From Gymnorhina tibicen (taxonomy: Eukaryota > Chordata > Aves > Passeriformes > Artamidae): a stretch of 64,000 bases of DNA. Under the pieces are notes generated by a model. That model made no database searches. It saw only the letters and a list, made by a program, of their open reading frames with translations, and had not been told where the DNA came from. This document shows, piece by piece, positions 1 through 13,387 of the stretch (position 1 is its first letter; each line of letters opens with the position of its first letter). The stretch is taken from the NCBI GenBank assembly GCA_013399875.1, contig VXAZ01005702.1, forward strand, positions 62,001-126,000. The letters run 5' to 3'. Made by a program: the position numbers and the translations under genes.

Positions 1-657
1 GAGACCACACTGAGAGAAAGAACAGAATGTGGCTGAAGATGGGGGCTACACAGAGACAGGGCAACATTTTTCTGGGACAAACATCCTTTTTCTGGCTCCT
101 TGAGATAAGCACTGCACAGTACAGCACAAGTGGAGGAATGAGGTCAAGGAGCGGCCATGGGCTGTCTACCACAGGCTGACCCAGCAGAGGTGATCAAGAC
201 CACAAAGAACCTCTGAAGCCCTCAACCCATTTGCAGAAAGGTTTAGAAGAACAAGTTGCGTATGGAAACTAATTTGCATAGAAAATAAGGAACTTAGCTC
301 CCGTGCAGGGAAAGGTTGTCTACAAAAAGGTAACCTCATGAAACTCGGGCAGAGCCCCCAGGGCCCTGCACACCCCACCATCTGGATGGACACTGGAGCC
401 GGGAGTGATGATCTTTTCTTCATTTCTTCTTCTCTGCCTCTCTTCAATCTCTCTTTCTTTCAACCTACCCCTTATTCCAAATCTGCTGTCATTTAGTTTA
501 TACTGCAAGATAAGACACTAACTTATACAATTTCCATGCCAAGTGTATAATTTCCTAATAAAACTTTGCAAGTTTTTGCACCCTCTGACTTTCGCCTCTT
601 CTTTTTGATTGCAGACATCTACAAATCTTGTAAGCTGCAAGGGTGGGGCACCACACA
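1..657 (+). mobile_element. LTR-like sequence, 5' side cut by window edge
   Basis: The segment ends in an arrangement typical of a retroviral LTR: a polyadenylation signal AATAAA at 557-562, about 95 bases of T-rich and C-rich sequence, then a terminus ending in CCACACA near 657. The 5' part is moderately GC-rich, unlike the AT-rich DNA that follows. The 5' end lies outside the window, so no target-site duplication can be tested, and no internal retroviral sequence follows. An unrelated unique sequence with a chance AATAAA is the main alternative. Confidence 0.35.
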
Positions 658-3600
658 TGCCTGGTCTGCCTCATTCACTGCAAAAGCTTAAAATAGGATT
701 TTCTGAAGTCCAGATAAAAGTTGTCCTACTTTATAAGCAAGCTGACTTTATTTCATTTTTTTATTTTTATTTTTAGCTCAGATATGCATACTCTGAAATA
801 TTTTTGTTTGTTCTTATGCACTTATGAAAATTCACAAGTTAATTTGTTTTCTCCATTCTCCCCCGACTTCTATAAAATGTAGAGCCAGAAGAAATGTATA
901 TTTTGTCATAGACATCCAGTTCAATACTTCTAAAAAGAAATTCTGAGTTAATATATTCACTATCAAGACTCTGAGCTGTTAGAATGCAATAATCATCCTG
1001 GGAGGCAAGAAATGAGAGGAAAATATTGCTTTTCCCATCACATAATAATTTTTTCAGTAAGTCTACAACTCCTTCCTCAGTAAAGTTCTGAGTTACATAT
1101 TTGCTTAATGGCTGGAAATTGTGTAGCTGTCTGGTGGGATCTAAGAAGTAGTCACGCTACTAGAAAGTCCTTGTTTTCTTATTTGGCAAGCTGATGTGAA
1201 CAATAATTTTCTTGTAAAAGGATTAGAAGGATTAACTTAATGACCAAAGATCAAGTGCCAATTCAAAAAAATAGATAAAAATAGTTAAATTAACCTTGTA
1301 AACTTAGAGAAATTAGCACCCTGTTAGTTCTAGAAGAATAAGCCACATCACTCTGTCTCCCTGGAGTCCATCAATGGGCAGAGCTAATGGAATCTGAAAA
1401 TACTCCAAAGACCTTTCAGGCTGAAAGATTAGCAGCAAGATTTTGGAGTCAGTACTTTTCTGTCTGAATTCTTCTCTTTCCCAAAATTTCTCTTCCCGTA
1501 TTACACCTGCAGATGAGGCCTGAGCACTCCACTGGAATCCAGAGTATTTTGCTGATAACAGGCATCTAGAAGGCCAAAAGGGATTGATGGAAAATAGAAG
1601 AAAATTGCCATCCCTACCTCTTTCTGCTTTGTCTTCAGCATAAATATCCCATCCTTTCAAATGCCTAGAGTATGATTTATTTGACTTAACAAAATTTACC
1701 AAAAAATTCCCTGGGTTTTCACCTTAAACTGGGTCATATTAAAACTGGCAGACAGTAAACAGGCAAGAATCCTGTCTGTAATCCTGGTTTTGCAGCAGTG
1801 AATCTGGGCACAGACTTCTTCTATTCAAAATTATTACCACCAGTTTTTACACCCATAAACTGGATTTATGAGGCATAGTTCCAAATGTTAAAAGTCCTAC
1901 TTCTACTTTAAACATGCTGGTGTTTTTCATTTTCTGTTACAATGGTTAAGTATATATAAAATAGATGCATTTATATGCCATGTATTCCATGTCTCCACAG
2001 TAAGTTATAAACGTAGGATGAATAGAGGAGGAATAGAAAATTAAACAAGTCATATTAAATGCTGCCTAAATAATGTTTAATTTTGCACGGCTTATATTCC
2101 ATCCACAAAGAACACAACTGCTGGACTTGCATTATTATTTATTTTGTAGACAAAGAAGAAAGTCTTCTGTTAGTAATACGGTTAAATGTTGGCCTCTGAG
2201 TGTCACTGAATAGCAGTAAGGACTGGCAAGGCTAGTAGTACATGCCGCTTCAATTTATGCCTCTATACATTGTTCACTGAAGACCAACACTGATTAGAAA
2301 GTGTTTTCTAGCCAGTGCCAATTTAATGACTGCACATGTAGATGTCAGGATATTTGGCTTTAGTGGACTTTAAGGTTAACAAGCTTCAAAAAAGAGTGAC
2401 TTGATTAGTTCAAAGATCAGGGAGACATTGGGCTGTTCTATGGTTGTGCTTTTTGGGGTTTTTTTGTGAGCACAGGAAGGGTTAGTTGAGGAAAATACTG
2501 ATAACTAGACAATGAATTCATTCTTGTATTCTTGCTGCAATTGGTTAAATTAAATCAGTCTTATTCTTGCTCAGTCTTTCATTGCAAGAATGAAAGCTAA
2601 GCACAGTTGAAAGATTTTGACAATCTCAGTAAATCCCACCAACAAATAATTTTTGCCACCAATTCAGGTATAGTGTTAACAGTTATTTATAACATTAATT
2701 ATGTCTATCCTGATATTTCTGGAACCCATTGATTTTTCCTGACCAACTACATTATACTAAGGGCAGCTGAGTAAGCATGGAAGAGATAGATTGTGAAATT
2801 CCACTTATACTTGCAACCCTTCGGCAGTGAAATGTTTTAGACTGAAAGTGTGAGACTATATACAGATATGCTATGATGAATGTATATGCTTGACTTTTCT
2901 GGCCTTGAAGGTCCTCTAAGACCTTCACAGTACTTTGCTTCACCAGGATGATTAAGGAAGGAAAAAAAAACCACATACCCATTTACCATAAATCTCTTAA
3001 TGAGTTATAAATAATCTCAGCTCAAGATACTATAAAGGACTACTTAGCATTTTGCTTATGATTTTACATAATTCATCTAAATATAGTCAATTGCAGAGCA
3101 GATTTATTTTTGTTGTGGGTGACATTTTCAGATGGTAGCTTCATCACTTTGTTTCATAATGATATCCCACATATCTATTTTGGTGTATCTGTAGAACTTG
3201 AATCAAGCTACCTTTTCTATTCTTACACTTCAAAGCCTCTGGTAACTCTTCCATTTCTGACTGTATAATGACATTGTATGTTTAGATATATATATGCAGA
3301 CATATATATAGCAAATACACATATAGAACATTATTAGCTTGGTACTTATGTAAAATAGCTTTTCAGGGTCATCAACGCCGGTATTCAGATGGGCTAATCT
3401 TTCAACTATGTGGGCAGACAATCTCTGTTTTTACCCGTACAGCATTGCATTCAAAGCTGAAGTCAGCCAAGCATGTGATCATGTCCTAAATGTAATTGTT
3501 CATGTAGGTCCACTCTTATTCAGCAAAAACTTTAGGGCTGTGTTTAAAGTTAACCAGTGTGTTACTGGACTGAGACTTTTAGCAGCAGATGATGAGAAGT

Positions 3601-6600
3601 TTGTGCTTCCTAAGAGTTCTACTGCTACAGAGACAGATTCACTAAAGAAGAAATTCTCTGATTCAGAGAAGGGCTGGGGGATATGTCACCATAACTGATT
3701 TTTAAGGTCAAGGGAAATAATTATGGTTACTTTCCTCCCACTTATTTTGAGTCTCAGCTGAACATTTGTTGGACAATATTCAAAAGATGTTTTATAACTG
3801 TTGCCACAAAACTGAACTGAAGAGGCTATTCACTAGGGGACACTAGATGTTCCTTGGGAGATCATCTCTTGGTGTTACTTAAAGGACATAGTAATGTATA
3901 TTGTATCTCAGTTTAGTAAAGACATATGTATCTTAATTTATTACCTTAAAATGTCAATATTAAGTTCTTTAATGTGGTTTCTTAAAGGTGTGAGGCATAC
4001 GTAATAGCACCATATCTCATGTCTTATCCCCCCTTTTTTATTCCAGACTAACCACTTAGACCCACTAACCACTTTCAAGCAAATTGAAATAAAACCTTCA
4101 AGTCTCAATACATTGTGAAAATAGGCAGATAGAGCAAAGAAAGACTCTGTAACATCCCAGCAACAGAAATTCTGCAGGACTCTGGTTCTTACCGGGCGTC
4201 AGAACATCCATAGATGTGTTCATCATAACTAAGCCTGGTTGCCTCTGAACTTCTCCATGAATTTTTGCTATTCATGAAAATTATTTCTTCACAGTACTAG
4301 GGCTGTTTCTGTTGCATGTCTTACAGGTAAAGCTATTTAAAAATTGTAGCCAGTCTGTTGGGCCATATCATGCAAAGCGCCAAACCTGACACCTCCATTG
4401 ATGGTTTCTTGCTGAAACACATACTTCATTTATTCTTGTATTAAGATCTCTGCTCCTAGGGGTCCATCATATCATAGCATATCATAGGCATAGGAGGCAG
4501 AAATCCATATCCCCTCTAGACATTGTCTCAGTATGAAAGGCATAAATCATTTTTTTGAGTGTCTGTAAGTGCACAGCTATTAGTCTAAAACCAGAAACCT
4601 ATTAAAGCTTCTTTAGGAAACTCAAGTCAAATATTCCACTGGAAGAGTACTCTATAATAAAATCATACTAATTCCTTTCCTATGGCATCCTTGCTGGCAA
4701 AGGTTATGTCTCCTGTCTTATTCACACCAGTTCTACTGCATTACATGATTACAGAAGTAATGTCTTTTTAGTCACAGGTCTGCACTGTGAAAAGTTAGAG
4801 ATGCATTTAAGGACAGGGTCAAAAATTAAACAGTTTTTTTCCCTCCCATTATCTACTGTATGAACTGCATATAAAGATATAAAGATGATGCACAGAAATT
4901 AAGACAAAAGGAGCTAGTTCTGTTCTCAGAAGTTTGGCCGTTGAATGAGGGAAGAAAAGGCTGGTAGGGGGAAGAAGAGAGAGAAAAATACTTCCAGAAA
5001 TAATTAACCTAAAATGACTGATTCTTTTTCCCATAAGGAATTTTTGCCAAGCCATTCTTTACCTAATATTTTGATGTCTCTTCTTATATAATTTACATAT
5101 TTTTCTGGGTAAAAATAGTCATTTGCTGTGGCTTGTTTTGTTACACCCCTGTTCTGACTGGGCAGCTGGCAGCTAATTCACAGTGTGGCTTTCCAAAATG
5201 ACCGGGTTTAGGCACTGAATTCTACTTGCCTGCTCCAGCCTGCAAAATTAATTTAGGCCTCTCCATTTCACTCAGCTGTCAGTTTTCATAAGCAGGATAG
5301 GGGCTTCACATTTCTCTGTCTTCACATTTTTCTGTCAAATCCTGTTGAGATCGAGCAATGCATTCAAAAGTACCTGTCATCTGTGACAGATGAAGACAGG
5401 GCACAGTCACCTAAGTCTTATCTCATACAGAAACTGAACTTCAAGAAAGAACCCATTAGCTGAAACAGAAATATGTTATGTTCCACTTTCGCAAAGTGAA
5501 TGTATTTGTCAGTGTTATGATGCACCATATATGACCAATCATGCAAACTATAAAGTCACATAGGGTTGAATTGTACTTGCAAAGAACATTGTGATGTGAA
5601 AATGAAACTATATATTGGAATAATTACTGAATATTCAAAACAGTAAATGAAGCCTTTTAGCACTTGGGAATAATAAATAACTGTATCTGAATATAATTCC
5701 TCTTGCATCCATAGGAGTTCTTTCATGTTTTAAACAGAGACAGAAATAGTCTCAGATACAATAATTTTACTGGAATTAATAATAACTATTATTATCAATA
5801 ATATTTCTTTATTAGCAATTATTATTTCTTACCATCAATTTAGATGGAGTTTTGTTAGAATTCTCATCTATCATGAGGTTTCATCAAAAGTAAGAGGTTT
5901 TTTTCCACATTTTTAAACTTAACATGTCACTGCTCTGTGTCAAAATCAAATACAACTTCACAGGGAAAACTTTACATTGAACAATACATTAGTTTATGTC
6001 TTCTAAGACACTATCATCATTTGGCAGAGGGAGAAAGTCTATGTACTTCAAGTCTGTAACTAATACAGTCCACTGGGCAGAATAGGAAAACTTACGAAAC
6101 ACAGGTGTAATTTCTGTGTGAATTTTGCATCTTAAATGTAGTGTAGAGCTTTTAATAACAAAAACATAATTTAAACAATGTGAGAGATGATTAAACTGTG
6201 ACTCAAAGTTGGTAGAGCTGTTCTTCTTGTTCTTCTCTCAGCCATGTTGGGAATAGAGGTGTTGTCACCAGCATTATATCCTCAGCCTCACAAAGGGAAT
6301 CTTAGCCACAGAGTTTGCAAGTGTGACCATAATCGTATTTGAGCAAAAATCTTCTTTAGAACAGTCATTTTCTGTCTGATAAATGTTTCAGACTTCTAAT
6401 CTCATCTTCTGACTCTAGCTTGCCACCCTGATCCTGTGTGTTAACTTTTGACACTTGAGTTTCTTCCTACTCCTAGTTCCTGACCTTATTCATTAGCCAA
6501 GTCCATCTAGTCTTTGTCCTCTTCATGTCTATCCTAGCTATTAAAATTTCTGTAATCCTCAACATGATATTGTGTGATTTCTGCAGTGTATTTTTATGAT

Positions 6601-9570
6601 GAAAACCTAATTTCAGGTTAAAGGTAAAACCAGGGTTTTAAAAATAATTCTGTTGTATTCTCAAATGATACAATTGCACTGGCTAAAGTGTAATTCAAAA
6701 ACGGATTTAGTGGATAAACTAATTAGAAATATCAGAGATATTTAAATCTAAATCCTTACATCTATTCGTCCTGTTTAGGTATTTCTCAGTACCTGTTCAC
6801 TATAGGGGAGGAAAACTTCTGGAATTTTGAAGACAGTTATAAAGCAAAAGTTTCATTTTTATTCTGACTAGGTCATAAAGTAATGTTTGATCAAGTGGTT
6901 TCACCTGATGAAAGATACCTTTCAGTAGTGTAGGTATTAGCTATCTTTGCTCCAATTTTATCAACTTTTTGAGAAGGGATTCATGCCAGAAAATATTAAT
7001 AAAATAAGGCTTATCTGGGGTAGCTTTTGGGCCATTTGTCATTTCAGTCCTTAGCTTAGGGGGATCTCAGTGACAGACAGTGGGGAAGGGAGGAGTGTCT
7101 TTTGTTGCCCATAAATACTACTACAGGTGACTACATTTATTACTAGAACTGAGGTTTTGTATTAAAAGATAGCTTTACATTTGAAGCTGTGAAAAAAAGA
7201 TGCTCTTAACCCTCTTTGCTTTCACCCCTTGCTCTTTGCAAGGAAGGAATTAAATGGGATTCAACCTGAATAGTCAAGTTAAAAATGGCCAAACCATGGA
7301 AAGGGGATGCATTACAAGTTGTAGAATGCCACAGGCCAAGTAGTAAGGTGGTAGCGGCTGCAAGCACACATTTCTGCCTCTGTCTCTGAATGTGCATGGG
7401 ATGCCTGAATAGACTGCTTTATATATGAAGAGGGCAGATTAGTGAAGAGTTTCTTGCAAGTGGAAGAATTGCGTACGTTTTTATTATTTTTCCGTTACCT
7501 TTTTTCCTTTCGGGTGGCTCTGTGACAGTAAATAAGAAAGATCTGCATAGACACTATGGTAATTTGGTGACTTAAATCATATTTGAAAAAATGAGATTTG
7601 GGAATCTAAGTCTAATACATGTTACAAAGCAGTGTGCAGCTGTTCTTAAATCCCTTTTGTTTCCAGATTTTCCAACGTATTAAGGCATCTAAAAATCCTA
7701 GGATGAGTGGGAGGGAGTGTGGGGGGGCTATTCAGTGTTTGATTTATATCCATCTCATGGGATTTAGTGTTTAATGTTTATGTATTCTTTTCAGCCTTAA
7801 CTTCCACGAAATTTTGATGCCAAGTACCTGAGTCATCCAGTGCTTTTTAATAGTCTACCCAGTTGGGGGGAAAGGGGGAAGGATATGTGGAGGGTGGGTT
7901 ATACACTGTATGCAAGTAAAACTTGGAATTTAACACAATCATTATTTGACATAATTAGATTTTCCAGTAACCATGAATTATCTGACAGTAGGTCATCTTT
8001 CATTGAATAGTTTAAAATGAATATACTTTAGCATTTTATTGGCTATAATGTAACTATATTTAAGTGCCTGTCAGTATTTTCATTATGAACCATATTTTGG
8101 AAAATGGAGTTTAATTAAGTAGTATCTCTACTGTTCTAAATTTTGTCAGGCTGAGAGCTGGCATGCAAGCTAGATAGGAAATATTTCACAACATAATTAT
8201 GGCCCCAAAGGAATTGAAACAAGCAAACAGGACATTCACCTAAGTTGTTAAAGTGCACCTGTTAAACGCAAAATCTATAGAACTCAAAGTGAATGAAGCA
8301 AGTTTTTTGTGGTTGGTTTTTTTTTCCCCATGTAACTTAATAAATGTGCAGAATAATCAGCTGGGAGGTGAGCAAGGTTTAAAAAGCAAAACCAAAATTA
8401 GATTGTCTGAGGCAGAGGGAGAATATATTATAGAACAGATCTTCTCCTATTCCTCAGAAACCTTATGTCTATTAAATAACCTAAAATCTATGTAGTCAGC
8501 GCTTTATGAGCATGTACAATCAAAGTGTAAAATTCATAAAGTAGTCACACAGAAGAAGTGGCATATAAATTTTGTTGCAAATATATCTTCAAGGATTTGT
8601 GGAGTCATTTAATAACCACTGATATAATGATAACTCTTGCAGGAGAAGGCCAATTTTAAACTTTGAAGGTCATACTTAAGCAGCATCTTCAGCCATTTGT
8701 TCTGGAAAAGAAGATTCCCAGTGTATGCATGGTGGAAACAAAAACAGTTAAAATTATGAAAGATGCTATTCTGTAGTTTTGCTGTAAAACAGATCAATGG
8801 AAAGTAAGTAGAGTGTCTTGAAAAGTAAGTAGGCAGTTCATTTACATTCATCCAGAAACAGGATTAAGCTTCCAGTACTAGTAAATGAGTCATTTCCACC
8901 TTCAGTTCCATATCCACCTTCAATACCATTTCCAAAACATATAATACTTGCTCAAGTTAATCTACAATGGCTTTCAGGAACAGTACAGTACTGAAGACTG
9001 TTACAGATTGGAACATTGCAGACATCCCATCAGTGCAGGTGCTGCCAGAGTGGTGAATTAGTAATACATAGACAACTAACGGTGAATTATTTTATCCTGT
9101 GGTATGAAACCTACCAAAAAACCAGAAGGTTAAAATAGATGGTATGCATATGTCCAAGAAAGATTTTCAGTATGAAAATATTGGCAGAAAAAGGCCCTGA
9201 CAGAATAGATGTAAATGATGGGGGAATATGAGACAAAGGCAGAGAAAAGGTACAGGATTATAGAAAGTGGTTTTGTGGCTGTGTTTTATTGTTAAAAAGA
9301 ATTCACAGTCAATTGCGACAACCAAATTACTGTGAAGGAGCATAGTACTGGAGGCAAAAAAAAACCCCTTGAGCAACAGTATCTATATTTCTGACATAGC
9401 ATATGTTTGACTTGTCACTTTAAATTTGTTAAAAAAAAGTTCAGCATAATTTTAACTTGTCATTTGTTCTGCCGGATTTTCTATTGCCTGTCTCTGTAGT
9501 TCTAATGATGTTTCCAATTGGTCTGTCCATATGTCACTTCAGATCCTTTTTTGTTGTTGTTGCTCCTTGC
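658..9570. other. Unique AT-rich non-coding DNA
   Basis: I recognise no gene, RNA or transposable element here. Open frames are short (under about 130 codons), have no recognisable domains and show no consistent splice context. Small low-complexity patches include TA-rich runs near 3280-3325 and an ATT/AAT-rich patch near 5757-5830. Old, heavily decayed repeats could be present but cannot be identified by eye. Confidence 0.6.
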
Positions 9571-10362
9571 TGTATTTGGTTTATCTGGCAAGGTTTTGGG
9601 GGTAAGGGGATGGAGGGGTGGCTTCTGTGCAAAGACACCAGAAGCTGCCCTCATGTTGGACAGATTCGCCATACGTGACATTCACTTTCAGAGCTGGACT
9701 TGTTGATCCTTGTGTATCCCTTCCAACCTGGAATATTCTGTGATTCTGTGAAATGGCCATTCCCAGCAGGATTCAAGACAGCCTCATCTCTGGCCAAAGC
9801 TGAGCCAAGGGGGGACATTGTTAGCACCCTTCTGATACAATATTCAAGAATGGGTAAAAATGTTTTTCAACAGCAGCTGGGAGAGTGAAAGCATGTAAGA
9901 GAAAGAGCCCTGCAGACACCAAGGTCAGTGCAGAAGGATGGGGAGGAGGTTCTCCAGCCACCAGAGTTGAGATTCCCCTGCAGCCCATGATGAAGACCAT
10001 GGTGAGGCAGCTGTGCCCCTGCAGCCCATGGAGGACTGTGATGGTGCAGAGATTCACCTGCATCCTGTTGGAGGATCCCATGCCGGAGTAGGTGGATGTG
10101 CCCTGAAGACAGGTCTCAATGCAGTAGGTTTTCTGGCAGGACCCATGCTGGCACAGCCCATTCCTGAAGGACAGTACTCTGTAAAAAAGACTCACACTGG
10201 AGCACTTGGAAAACTGAAAGTTGTGGGAAGGGCCCACACTGGAGAAGTTCATGGAAAACTGTCTTGCAAGGGTGGGATGCTGTTCTGGAGCAGGGGAAGA
10301 GTGTGGGGAGGAAGGAGCAGCAGAGACAAAGCATTATGAACTGACTGCAACCCCTATTCCCT
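9571..10362 (+). mobile_element. ERVL-type solo LTR, 3'-truncated, with nested SINE tail
   Basis: The sequence starts with TGTATTTGG and carries the layout I recognise from a large, widespread avian ERVL-like LTR family. There is a conserved 5' start region, then a stretch of imperfect 50-70 bp units with recurring 'ccctgcagcccatg' and 'cactggag' words at about 9970-10290, then an 'aggaaggagcagcagagacaa' block at 10309-10328. The usual 3' part with the polyadenylation signal is missing: similarity stops near 10362. A 70-bp SINE tail interrupts the 5' part at 9681-9751. The open frames on both strands here are LTR sequence, not genes. Family assignment is from memory of the consensus. Confidence 0.7.
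9681..9751 (+). mobile_element. SINE tail (TguSINE1-like), 5'-truncated, nested in LTR
   Basis: This is a CR1-like 3' tail ending in 'attctgtgattctgtga', with the preceding 'attcac...gagctggacttgttgatccttgtg' that matches the tails of the two tRNA-derived SINEs at 40847-40995 and 60912-61052. The tRNA head is absent, as expected after incomplete reverse transcription. It splits the LTR, whose sequence resumes after 9751, so it inserted later than the LTR. A plain CR1 3' end is the alternative. Confidence 0.6.
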
Positions 10363-11897
10363 ATCTTTGTTTTGAATGAGTGGTTTGAGCTATTTAAGGA
10401 ATCACCATCAAAGGTATCAGCAAAAAAAACAGGTTTGACAATATGAGTTTGTGAAAGTGTGACTTTAATAGAGTTCTGTGGCAAGGTTCACTCTATAGCT
10501 TGCTACATTGATAAAGCACATGTAGGAAAATCTGAGAAGAGTTAATGTTGAATCTATGTTGGATCTACATGGACGCAAAAGGGTCAGGATTCAAAGTCAC
10601 CCCTTTCATTACACAGTGATTTAGTGTAGTCCGGCAACTTCATAGCCAAACACAAGGTAAGTTTGACACAGACTTCCATGTAAGCTGCTTTTATCACCTT
10701 CCTGCCTTTGGTTTGCCCATGTGTTCTATAACCCACTGCCACCCATTCCCTCCTTTCAGAGCCTCAGCCACCACAAAGGATGGGAATCAATAGATACTCT
10801 GTGCTGACTCACCTGCTTCTGACACAAGTCAGGTAATCAGTGGTGGCAACCATGTCCTCCTACTATTCCTTTCTGTACCTTACCTTTCTGAACTCAGGCC
10901 ATAATTATATTGTTCCCAGTGAAGGGAACTTGCATGAATCTGCATCACCAGCCTGCACTAGGTAAGAGCTTTAGACTTGCTGACAAGGTTCAGTCTACTT
11001 CATTACATAATATACAAATGTCATGCAGGGAAAGGAGAAATGTTGTGGCATTCCATGGTAGTTATGTATCAGTGATACAACATCCTGATCATTGTCTCAT
11101 GCTTTTACTTGGGCAATAACTGACCTTGGAAGTGCCGGCTTTCTGCCTAAAGGAGTTGCACGTTAATATATCTGCAGTGGATTATGGGATGCACGATTGA
11201 AGTTGAGTATGACACATCGCAATCCAGTCATTGTATCAAACAATGTAGTCACTGCACTATGTGCTGTTATTAATTTGTTAAAAATGCATAAATGCAGTCC
11301 AAGTAGACTAAATTCCCATGCTCATGTGATCAGAAAATATCCCTAGCTGGTATTCCTCATGTCTGACTGAAGATAAAGCTGGTAGATTCTAAAAGGAAAG
11401 GTTTGACAAATGGCGAAGTCAATAATAAATTAGTTCAGTCATTCAGAGAACAGACGGGGAGAAAACTTTCTTGTGAAGAATCAGGTAACTTTGTTGTGCT
11501 TTTGTGACTTGTTTAATAGCTAATATTTTTTCTCTTTTTCTTCGTGACTCTAACACTTGGAGTCCATGACCAAATTGGATTTTTCACTGCTCACCCACTA
11601 TTCCCTTGTTATCATTCATAAATCTGAATGGGATGTCCTGTAAGTGGTTTTTTTGTTACTGAATGGAAAAAACTTTCTTAAGTAGGAAAAAATGGGAGCA
11701 GGAAGGCATGGCTAAACTGTAAGTATTAATACATATTAAGGAAAAATACTTAGAGTTTTTCAGTAATTAAAAAAATCCACCATTGCTATTCAGTAGAGGA
11801 AAAAGAAGTTGCTCAGCTTCAGCCTAATATAAATTCCCATACTTTTAAATTGTTGCTTCCTGAACCATATGATTGACACTTTTTCTATCTTAGAGGG
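10363..11897. other. Unassigned sequence, possibly an old repeat at about 10450-11120
   Basis: No gene is recognised. The part at about 10450-11120 is less AT-rich than its surroundings and looks like a dispersed avian repeat, possibly an old LTR on the minus strand, but I cannot name it or define its ends. The rest is unique AT-rich DNA. Confidence 0.35.
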
Positions 11898-12279
11898 CAC
11901 ATCTACAAAGAATGTTGAGGTCCTTGAATGCATCCAGAGGAGGGCAACAAAACTGGTGAAAGGACTGGAAGGACTGTCCTGTGAGGAGCAGCTGAGGATT
12001 TTGGGCTGGTCTAGTTTTGAGAAAAGGAGGCTGAAGGGTGACCTCATTGCTCTCTACAGCTTCCTGAGGAGGGGCAGGGGATAGGGAGGTGCTGACATCT
12101 TCTCCCTAATACCTTGTTACAGGAATCTAATGTGGGAATTCTTCAAAGATGCAACAGGAGAGTTTCAGACTTAACATTAGGAAGTATTTCTTTACAGAAA
12201 AGGCAGTCAAACACTGGAACAGGCTTCCTAGAGAGGTGGTCAGTGCCCCATGACAGTCAGTTTTTAAGAGGCATTTGGA
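11898..12279 (+). mobile_element. CR1 LINE fragment (end of RT ORF and 3' UTR)
   Basis: The plus strand carries the CR1 block encoding the C-terminal end of the reverse-transcriptase ORF: 'gtccttgaatgcatccagag' near 11921, then 'gacctcattgctctctacag' near 12040, followed by the 3' UTR with 'ggaacaggcttcctagagag' near 12216. It is 5'-truncated and stops abruptly at 'gaggcatttgga' before the terminal repeat. The next base begins a CR1 fragment in the opposite orientation. It is inactive. Confidence 0.9.
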
Positions 12280-12935
12280 ATCATATAATCATTAAAAATG
12301 GAAAAGACCTCTAAGATCATCAAGTCAAATCGTCAACCCAGCCAAGTCCACCACTGAACCCTGTCCCTAGGTGCCACATCTGCCTCCCAGAATAGTGACT
12401 CAATCCTTTATCCAGGCAGCCTGCTCCAGGGCTTGAAAATCCTTTCGGTGAAGAAATTATGTCTAATATCCAGTCTAAACTTCCCCTGGTGTAACTCAAA
12501 GCCTTTTCCTTTTGTCCTGTCACCTGTTACATGGAAGAAGAGACTGACTCCCACCTGGCTACATACAACCTCTTTTCAGGTAGCTGTAGAGAGTGATAAG
12601 GTCACTCCTGAGACTCCTTTTCTCCAGGCTAAACAACCCCAGCTCCTTCAGCCTCTCCTCATAATACCTGTGCTCCAAACCCTCCACCAGCTCCATTGCC
12701 CTTCTCTGGACACACTCCAGCACCTCAGTGTCCCTCTTCCCAGAACAGAGCACTATACTCAATTGGTGACCTCATCAGTGCCGAGTACAGGGGGACAATC
12801 ACTGCCCTGGTCCTGCTGGCCACACTATTTCTGATACAGGCCAGGATATCATCTGCCTTCTTGGCCTCCTGGGCACATGCTGGCTCGTGTTCAGGCAGCT
12901 GTCGACCAGAACTTCTGATCCTTTTTGCCACAGTT
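12280..12935 (-). mobile_element. CR1 LINE fragment, tail-to-tail with its neighbour
   Basis: Read on the minus strand, this holds the CR1 3' UTR and the distal RT-ORF region: complement of the 'agatcatcaagtc' tail near 12314, of 'ctccagcacctcagtgtcc' near 12716, and of 'actgccctggtcctgctgg' near 12801. The 3' end is at about 12280, directly against the truncated plus-strand CR1. The element is 5'-truncated near 12935. Several frames stay open for 60-130 codons but contain no intact RT domain. Confidence 0.9.
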
Positions 12936-12984
12936 GATGCCTTGAGGCATCACAGTGATTCAAGATTGGGTCTGAAAGGTAGGC

Positions 12985-13387
12985 ATTAAGTGGGTGTTCC
13001 ATTTGCCATAGAAGCCCCAAGACAATGGGATTATTGAGCAGACTTATGGCCTGATTAAAAGGCTTGTTGATATCTCTTGACCCAGTTGTGACACACAGCT
13101 AGCACTAGAAATTCTTACTATCAATAACCAGTGGAGAAGTTATGGGAGCTCCAAAATCAGAGCAATTCTGCTCTGAAAAACCACCAAAGTTGATGACTGC
13201 ATTTGAAATGAAAAGGATCAGTTTCCACTAAGGATACATGTAGGCTGACCTGTCAGGCTGAAGTGACTTTCTATTGGTGTTGAGCCCATGACGCCAGCAA
13301 AACCTAGGGGTTCACATGCTTGGGAGGTCCTATATGGAAATGGAAGACACTTTCTTAGTGTTTTGTGGATAATCCTGGATTTCTAAC
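12985..13387 (+). pseudogene. Retroviral integrase relic (ERV pol fragment)
   Basis: Conceptual translation on the plus strand gives a short stretch with the order W-x-F-H-x-P, a stop, then Q-x-N-G-I-I-E at about 13017-13040, followed by a helix-like segment. This resembles the end of a retroviral integrase catalytic core, where the terminal glutamate of the D,D-35-E triad is followed by a conserved helix. Further down, around 13280-13385, a segment ending in W-I-I-L-D-F resembles the C-terminal integrase domain. Stops fall at least at about 12999, 13077 and 13387, so it cannot be functional. No gag or env sequence is seen alongside. The call rests on motif similarity only. Confidence 0.5.

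Noticed and set aside
9821..10484. 143- and 122-codon minus-strand frames, and Cys/His-rich plus-strand frames
   Set aside because: They are antisense and sense readings of an ERVL-type LTR. The repeated words reflect LTR subrepeats, not zinc fingers.
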